Below are positions 58,521-64,000 of a DNA stretch of 64,000 nucleotides, in pieces; position 1 is the stretch's first letter; each line of letters opens with the position of its first letter. Below the pieces are notes generated by a model that searched no databases, had not been told where the DNA came from, and saw only the letters and a program-made list of their open reading frames with translations. Source of the DNA: Serinus canaria (Eukaryota > Chordata > Aves > Passeriformes > Fringillidae); the NCBI RefSeq assembly GCF_022539315.1, contig NC_066333.1:9205001-9269000 (forward strand), read 5' to 3'. A program made the translations under genes and the position numbers.

Positions 58521-59830
58521 GTCTGCAATAATGCTGTGTTTTAAACATAAAAGGAGGGGAGCCCAAATGAAGTAACAGTGCAAATTTAATTTGATCATTT
58601 ATAGAAGAAAATGCAAAAGCAAAGGCTGTCTGTATATGAAAATAGTCATTGACATCCTGAAAATTGTTACAGTGTTGGAAAGGCCTGAATTCCAATTGTG
58701 GCAGCATTGCTGTTCATATTATGCTTCTAAATTAAGCGCTTTGGGGTACATCCCCATAAATTCATTAGTACCAGTGGTAATTACTGCACAAGCCCATGGT
58801 CAGAGCTGGAACCTGCCCTGCATACCTGTGTTTTGCACACACCACCCCAAACCAAGCTGTAGCCTTCAGCAGAGATTGAAATGGTTCTGAACTGTGCCTG
58901 CATCTCCTGGGCCATGCTGAGAGCCCAGGGCTGGTGCGGTGCACACACACTTGTGCCTGCACAGCCCAGGTTAAGGCAGGCTTAGATAAAATCCTTTCAG
59001 CTGAAAGAGGGTTTTCTAGAGTCACTAAACCCTGTTAAGGAGAAGCTCACCAGCTGTGAGTGAAGTGTGAACAGACACAGCCATCACGGGATGTTACCTC
59101 TGCACTGGACAGGCTCAGTTCCACATCAGAAATAGGAGATGTTAACTTTTTATGCACCTAAGAAGTGAAAATGTTGGAGGTGTACAGACTGATAGGATGG
59201 CAGGAGGGGTTTTTATGGAATATCACAAGCACTGGTGTGGGGTTTTTAGGATTGTGTTCAGGAGCCATTCCTGAGCATACCACAGCATTGCTTGCATTCA
59301 CCTCATGCTCATCTGCTGAACGTGGTTGCCCAGCCCAGCTGGACAAGGTCACCATGGCTTCTCAGAGCTGTGTACAAATGGTTTGCCCGGATGCCACAGA
59401 GGAATTTCGTGCTGTAAACTCTCCAAATCACAACAGTGAGGGTCTTGAATGCTCCTAAATAATTGACAAACAAATAGAAATGCCCTTCTACCTGTTGGCT
59501 GAAATCCACCTTCCTCTCATGCTGGTCTCTGAGTTCCCTCCCTGTTTGTGGGGCTGTTTGTGAGCCCTTCTGCAAACTCCAGACAGCTCATGGGAGGGCA
59601 GCAGCTGAACCAGGTCCTCTTTAAGGTACAGTCCAACCTGCACCTCCATCCTTCACTCAAATCCTTGTCTCCTGCAAGAGGTTTTGTTGTTCAGTCTGTC
59701 TTGCAGACAGTTTTGTTGTTCAATTTTCTATGGAGACCTGCCAGAGCAAAGCAGAACAGAAAAATAGCTTTGGCTCCTTGCCAATGGACTCACCTATAGA
59801 TTTCCTGTGCAGAATTCTTTTTTTTTCCTT
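58521..59830. other. Unannotated non-coding DNA
   Basis: No gene. A 13-bp word GTTTTGTTGTTCA is duplicated about 30 bp apart near 59682 and 59710. Confidence 0.5.
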
Positions 59831-59837
59831 CCCTTAG

Positions 59838-59936
59838 CTGCTCAAAGCACGTCCTCAAAAGAGGCTCAAGAGATCTTTAAGTCTAAACAATAAAAGACCT
59901 ATTACTTACCTCAGAGACCAACAACAGCTCTCAAGG
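59838..59936 (+). CDS. Putative internal coding exon, unknown protein
   Basis: A strong acceptor (TTTTTTTTCCTTCCCTTAG ending at 59837) precedes 99 bp, exactly 33 codons, ending AGG before the donor GTAAAC. Only the phase 0-0 frame is open; the others hit stops. The peptide is very basic and includes RPQKRLKRSLSLNNKRP, with an RLKR-S word resembling a furin/proprotein-convertase site. It enters at phase 0, matching the exit of the candidate at 40394-40458 about 19.4 kb upstream. The protein is not recognised. The furin idea and the pairing are inference. Confidence 0.27.
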
Positions 59937-61530
59937 GTAAACCTGCATTAATTATGTATTTGAGCATTTGTACGTTATGCATTTAGACAGAATACGTGTT
60001 ATTTACTGAAGAGCTGGTAATGGCTGTGAAGGGTTGTGATGATCCAGGGTAAATAGGAATGTCTGAGGATTTCAGGACACAGAAAATGGGGATGGAGCAT
60101 TCAGCATTTCACCTTGCTTGCCTGGCTGAGTTGTGGCTGCTGCTCTTTGCCAGCCTTGGGATGATGTATACATGAATGGTGGTTATGGAAAACCACAGAC
60201 TATTGCTGTTTAAGTCCTCAGATTCTTTTGTAGCCATAATCTTCTCTTTCAAATATGATAATCTATATTTAGTTTGGTGGCTGCAAAGGAAAGGAATGCT
60301 TGTTTGTGTGTGAGTCCCTGGAAGATGAGAACTCTTGGAAATTCAGTTTTTCTATCCTGTAACCATGAATGTAAATTGCCTTCTTAATTACAAAATCCAC
60401 CCAAAACTTATATAGTGCTACTGTCTGAGCAAGGTGCTTCCCCTCTGTAAGATCGGGATTTCACAGAGGAATATTATCAGATATTTCTGTCTTCTTCAAG
60501 AGAGGAAGGAAAAACAGCCAGTGTTGAAAGTACCAGAAACTGAACCTAAACACCAGTCTGGTACCACCAAGCTGTGTTGCTGCTGTCACAAATCTGGATT
60601 CAGAGACTCTTGCAGAGAAATCACTGCTCTGCAAGTCCAGGGGATCAGCTGCTGGGAATCACAGGGCTGGGTAGGAAGGGACCTGGAGGAAAGGTGTCTT
60701 CTGGCCAGAATTTTCTCCCTTTGTTTTGCACTAAATGTTATTTCCAGTACAACTGCTTTCTTCCTCAATGACTGATTTTCATTTTTCTAATATTTATTCA
60801 AATGTAATGTTGTAGATATGGACCAGATGGTTTTATGAGGATAACTTTTACTAATGACTATGTAGCTCAGCCACATAACACATTCTCACATCTCTGAAAT
60901 AATGTATACATATTTCTTCCCACCTTTCTACCATTGAAAGTAGTTCCTTGTTTTCAGCAGAGATAAAACTTGTTACAGTCATTATTGACCACATTTATCA
61001 ACACTGTTTTTCTCTGTGGACCTCATGCTCTTCCTATTGGAGCTATGAGCATTCATAGTTTTCTTTGAAGTTTTGACTTTGATATCTGAAGAATTTGCCC
61101 AGAAATAAGGGGTCTCTTATCACAGCAGTTGCTTCTATGAATTAAGGTTGCATGATTGGGTCCAGAGCTGGGATGTGCTCTTTCAAGTCCTGAATCAAGA
61201 AAATATTTTCTTCAGGGATGCACTGAAACATATATGGAAATATCTCTGCAATTAGTGGGATTTAAATCTGCTTAAAATTAAGAACCATCTCAAATATGGA
61301 TGGATTTCAGCCTGTTCTTCAGTGCTTTCTTGTCCTGCACTTTGGATCTGCTAAGTTTTATGATGAACTTGTAAAACTTAGTTTAGAACTACTCAACACA
61401 AACTACACTCAAATATGATCACCAAGTCTGCAGCTTCAATTTTAAATTTCTGCAGGAGTTCTATTTGGGTTTTTGATTGCTTTAACTTGCAGGGTAGGGA
61501 GTTTGGGTTTGTTTTTAAATCTTAGTCTAG
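59937..61530. other. Unannotated non-coding DNA
   Basis: No gene. A possible short CR1 tip at 60652-60692 is listed separately. The rest is unique AT-rich sequence. Confidence 0.5.
60652..60692 (-). mobile_element. Possible short CR1 3' tip
   Basis: TGGGAATCACAGGGCTGGGT, then AGGAAGGGACCTGG, resembles the terminal 40 bp of bird CR1 in reverse orientation. It is too short to be certain. Confidence 0.4.
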
Positions 61531-61534
61531 GTGC

Positions 61535-61960
61535 TTCCAAATGAAAAAGTTGAAATGCTCCAACTGTGCAAACAGCATTACTCTAATCTGCATAAAGATG
61601 GGTGCAGAAGAGCTGGGTATTAGCAATTCATTAATATGCAGTGAAAAGCTTATTTGCACTTTGTCTAAAAGTAACAGTAACTTCAGATTTTCTCTCATTT
61701 GCATAAGTGATACAGCACAAGACTAAACCACTCCAATAATAGTCCTTAATAGGATAATCATGTACAGACTTTATGTATAGGCTCCTGAACTGTCCATTTA
61801 GGCACATTTAAGTTAACACACAATGCACAACGAGGAGGATCATGTTAAGGAATGTGCTAATTTGCTGAATCCAGTTTCCCAGGCAGCATTTACAGGGGTC
61901 ATTTTTCATGAACTACTCTAGCCACTTAAATCATAATATTTCATAATAAACATCAAAGCC
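61535..61960. promoter_or_regulatory. Candidate conserved non-coding element
   Basis: Unique sequence with an exact octamer ATTTGCAT at 61697-61704. It also has AATTCATTAATATGCAG near 61624 (adjacent homeodomain and POU-half words), and CTTAATAGGATAATCATG and GTTAAGGAATGTGC (a TEAD-like GGAATG word) further on. It lacks repeats and has no spliceable coding frame. This is one of the best enhancer-like stretches in the window by texture. Confidence 0.4.
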
Positions 61961-62895
61961 TACTGTACAGTGGGGATCATAAAAAGGCAACAGAACTGCC
62001 CCATGCTCGTATTCACCTTCAGCTTGGAGCAGTGCCTGGCTGGGGGAGAATTCTAAATATATTTACAACTTCTTACCAGCAAAGCTCAATATATAAAGGT
62101 GCCTGCTAAACCTACATTAATGACCAAAATAGTCTTCCCTAGAGTTGCACCTGCCCTCTAGAAAATAAATCCTCACCTCCAGTAGGTAAACAGCTCCATC
62201 TTTGCTCACAACAGTTCTGCTGCTGGGAGTTCTGGCATGGTTCTGGGAAAAGCAGCCTCCAAAAGCTGCTCACCTGTGCTTCTCCAAAGAGATTTCTGTG
62301 GGTTTTTACTTGTGCTCATAATCCTTCTGTGTGTTTTGGGATTGAACCCTCTGGGCTGCCAGAACTGATCCCCTTCACCAAAACATTCAAACATTATCCA
62401 TTTAAGCAAAACATGTTTAATTTTAAACCTGTCCTTACTGAAGGCAGCTGGCTTCACATGGGGCTGGTTATTTGGTGAAAGCAGAGCCCACTCTGCCCAG
62501 TGCTGGGTGGGGAGAAAATTACCAGGGTCAGAGATCCCTTTTTTATTTATTTTTTAGCAGAAATAACATTATTTTCCAGGTGAACCACCAATCTCTCCCT
62601 GGTGGATTTAGGCAACTTAACCTGTGATTTGCCTGCTGGAAAGATCCTTGCCTCTTCCTCTGTTCCTGGTCCCTGCTGCGGGATCCCAGCCCTTCTGTGC
62701 TTGCTCTGGTAGAGTGAAAACAAAGATCTTTTTAAATAAGACATGGGAAAGAAATGGAATCACTGAGATCATTCCCAGTACCATTTCCCATGTGCATTTC
62801 AAGGGTGATATTTGAAGGGGCCAGCGTGAAGGTGTTGCATGTTGCAGATGCCATGGCACACAAGAAAACCCTGTTCAAAAATGTGGCATCTCCAT
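61961..62895. other. Unannotated non-coding DNA
   Basis: No gene. A 22-bp segment at 62558-62579 sits between an acceptor-like TTTATTTTTTAG and a donor-like CAG-GTGAAC, too short to judge. Confidence 0.5.
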
Positions 62896-62898
62896 TGT

Positions 62899-62937
62899 CC
62901 CTCCTTCCCTTTCCTTTCCTTCCCTTCCCTTCCCTTG
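62899..62937. repeat. (CCTTT/CCCTT)n pyrimidine tract
   Basis: Five-base units of mixed CCTTT and CCCTT form a short polypyrimidine tract, purine-rich on the minus strand. It explains the Lys/Gly-rich and Pro/Phe-rich open frames here. Confidence 0.9.
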
Positions 62938-63109
62938 CCCAGCAATATTTCAGTTTCAGAGCTTGACCCTGAGCAGTGCTGGGCACCAGTAATGTCAGAG
63001 GTTTTGGAGCTGCTGGTGGGCAGAGTAACAACCTTCTGCATCAGGTTTTTCTGCCACAGAGGATTTTTACAGATACAAATCCATTGATTTCTGTGTTTGG
63101 CTGCTGAGT

Positions 63110-63400
63110 TCCATGTGAGAACCTAATCAAGCCTGCATGTCTCTAACTTTTCTAATGCAGGCAACCTCTCCGCAGATGAACTCTGCTCTGAAATATTCAT
63201 TTTGGTGGCATGTCTTAATTGCATTGCAATTATTTCTGAAGTTACTCTGAGTGCTTTGCCATTGCTGCCTCTACATTTTCCATAGGCTCTTAGAGCATTC
63301 TTTAAATCAAATGGTGCTCAGATACCATGGTGATGGTTGACATTATTATGGGTGACTCTTTCTTTTTGGCCTCGGACAGCAATGGCTGAGAATAGAGAAG
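63110..63400. promoter_or_regulatory. Candidate conserved non-coding element
   Basis: Unique sequence with CTTAATTGCATTGCAATTAT (a TTGCAAT/ATTGCAA C/EBP-like and homeodomain composite), TTAAATCAAATGG and GACATTATTATGGGTGAC words. Function is inferred from texture only. Confidence 0.3.
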
Positions 63401-64000
63401 AGCATTGGCTGTTTCTCATTTCAGGGTATGTGGGTGTTTTAAAGTCCTCGTGTGAGATGGTAGGTACAGATTAAACTGTGCAGTTTAAATCATAAGGCAA
63501 GAAGAATAAAAAAAAGTCATGTGAGAAAATGCCATTAGGAAAGGCTCAGCTGATTTCATGACACTGCCATCAGCATCCCTGATAATCGTGAATTCTGGCT
63601 ACAGAGAAAATAGATTACACTGTTTTTGCAGGGGTGGAACATGGATCTGCTGAGAAAGCAATGTGATTTTCTGCCTTGGCTTTGTGTGTGTACAAGCATG
63701 TATGGGTGGGGATGCGTTAGATATTCAAATCTTTTGCCTCCGTAGCATAAATGTCTTGATTTAGTCTTGCAGGCAAAATATAGGGCCAGAAATTCAGCCT
63801 GCAAATGTGATCTCATAGGAGTGTTTGTCAATTCATTTTCAAAATAATCTGTGTATGTGTACACACACACATGCAAACACAGAGAGATGTTTCCCTTTGG
63901 ACCCAAAGATTTTCATTAGAACTGCCCTGGTCAAGCCCAGGAGAAAAAAATCGTAAAATGCTGCAGTGTGGATGGATCTATAAACTGACACCTTTTATTG
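63401..64000. other. Unannotated non-coding DNA
   Basis: Nothing recognised beyond a short CA-rich stretch at 63860-63873. Confidence 0.55.

Noticed and set aside
1..64000. Bacterial operons, prophage, CRISPR arrays or biosynthetic clusters
   Set aside because: No tandem long genes, ribosome binding sites or direct-repeat/spacer arrays; CR1 and SINE relics show that the DNA is vertebrate.

Overview
The window is vertebrate nuclear DNA and almost certainly avian. Three fragments carry the 3' end of CR1 retrotransposons in their bird form (tandem 'aatcat/gaatcac' tips next to 'ttggaagggacc'-like sequence), at 25345-25410, 27759-28034 and 47140-47315. There are also decayed MIR/CORE-type SINE remnants, recognisable interspersed repeats are sparse, and A/C-rich and T/G-rich simple tracts are frequent. 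There is no bacterial or phage gene organisation. Open reading frames longer than 60 codons are scattered over all frames without domain structure, and I treat nearly all of them as chance.

I recognise no complete protein-coding gene, rRNA, tRNA or known microRNA. The window is best read as intergenic or long-intron DNA, probably a regulatory desert around a developmental or neuronal gene. Several stretches have the look of conserved non-coding elements: unique sequence, AT-rich, free of repeats, and dense in homeodomain, POU-octamer and GATA-like words. They are 4480-4700, 5090-5340, 18130-18590, 20990-21500, 21700-22650, 26640-26920, 36755-36990, 58000-58520, 61535-61960 and 63110-63400. 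Conservation itself cannot be seen from one sequence.

Layout. 1-5.4 kb: mixed DNA with a GC-rich shoulder (3.6-4.2 kb), a 16-G run joined to an A tract, a 22-bp minisatellite and a G-rich purine tract. 5.4-18 kb: featureless apart from small repeats. 18-22.7 kb: three regulatory-looking blocks, including a perfect CRE and a G-quadruplex motif. 25-28.1 kb: CR1 and SINE relics, with a nested cluster at 27.6-28.1 kb. 27-30 kb: two small splice-bounded candidates on the minus strand. 30.9-37.6 kb: small CpG-dense islets and a (GA)n tract. 38.2-40.5 kb and 59.8 kb: three plus-strand candidate exons whose reading phases are mutually compatible. 45.4 kb: a (TG)n microsatellite. 54.8-55.1 kb: the most extended CpG-rich patch. 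58-63.4 kb: a run of AT-rich regulatory-looking blocks.

The most checkable gene hypothesis is the plus-strand exon set 38200-38282 (weak donor), 40394-40458 and 59838-59936. These join without a stop into a short basic peptide. I do not recognise the protein, and minus-strand decoys of similar quality also occur, so this stays tentative. I found no convincing new biological system. The strongest small signals are the exact POU-dimer (MORE) palindrome at 387-398, the CpG micro-islets, and the phase-compatible exon candidates.
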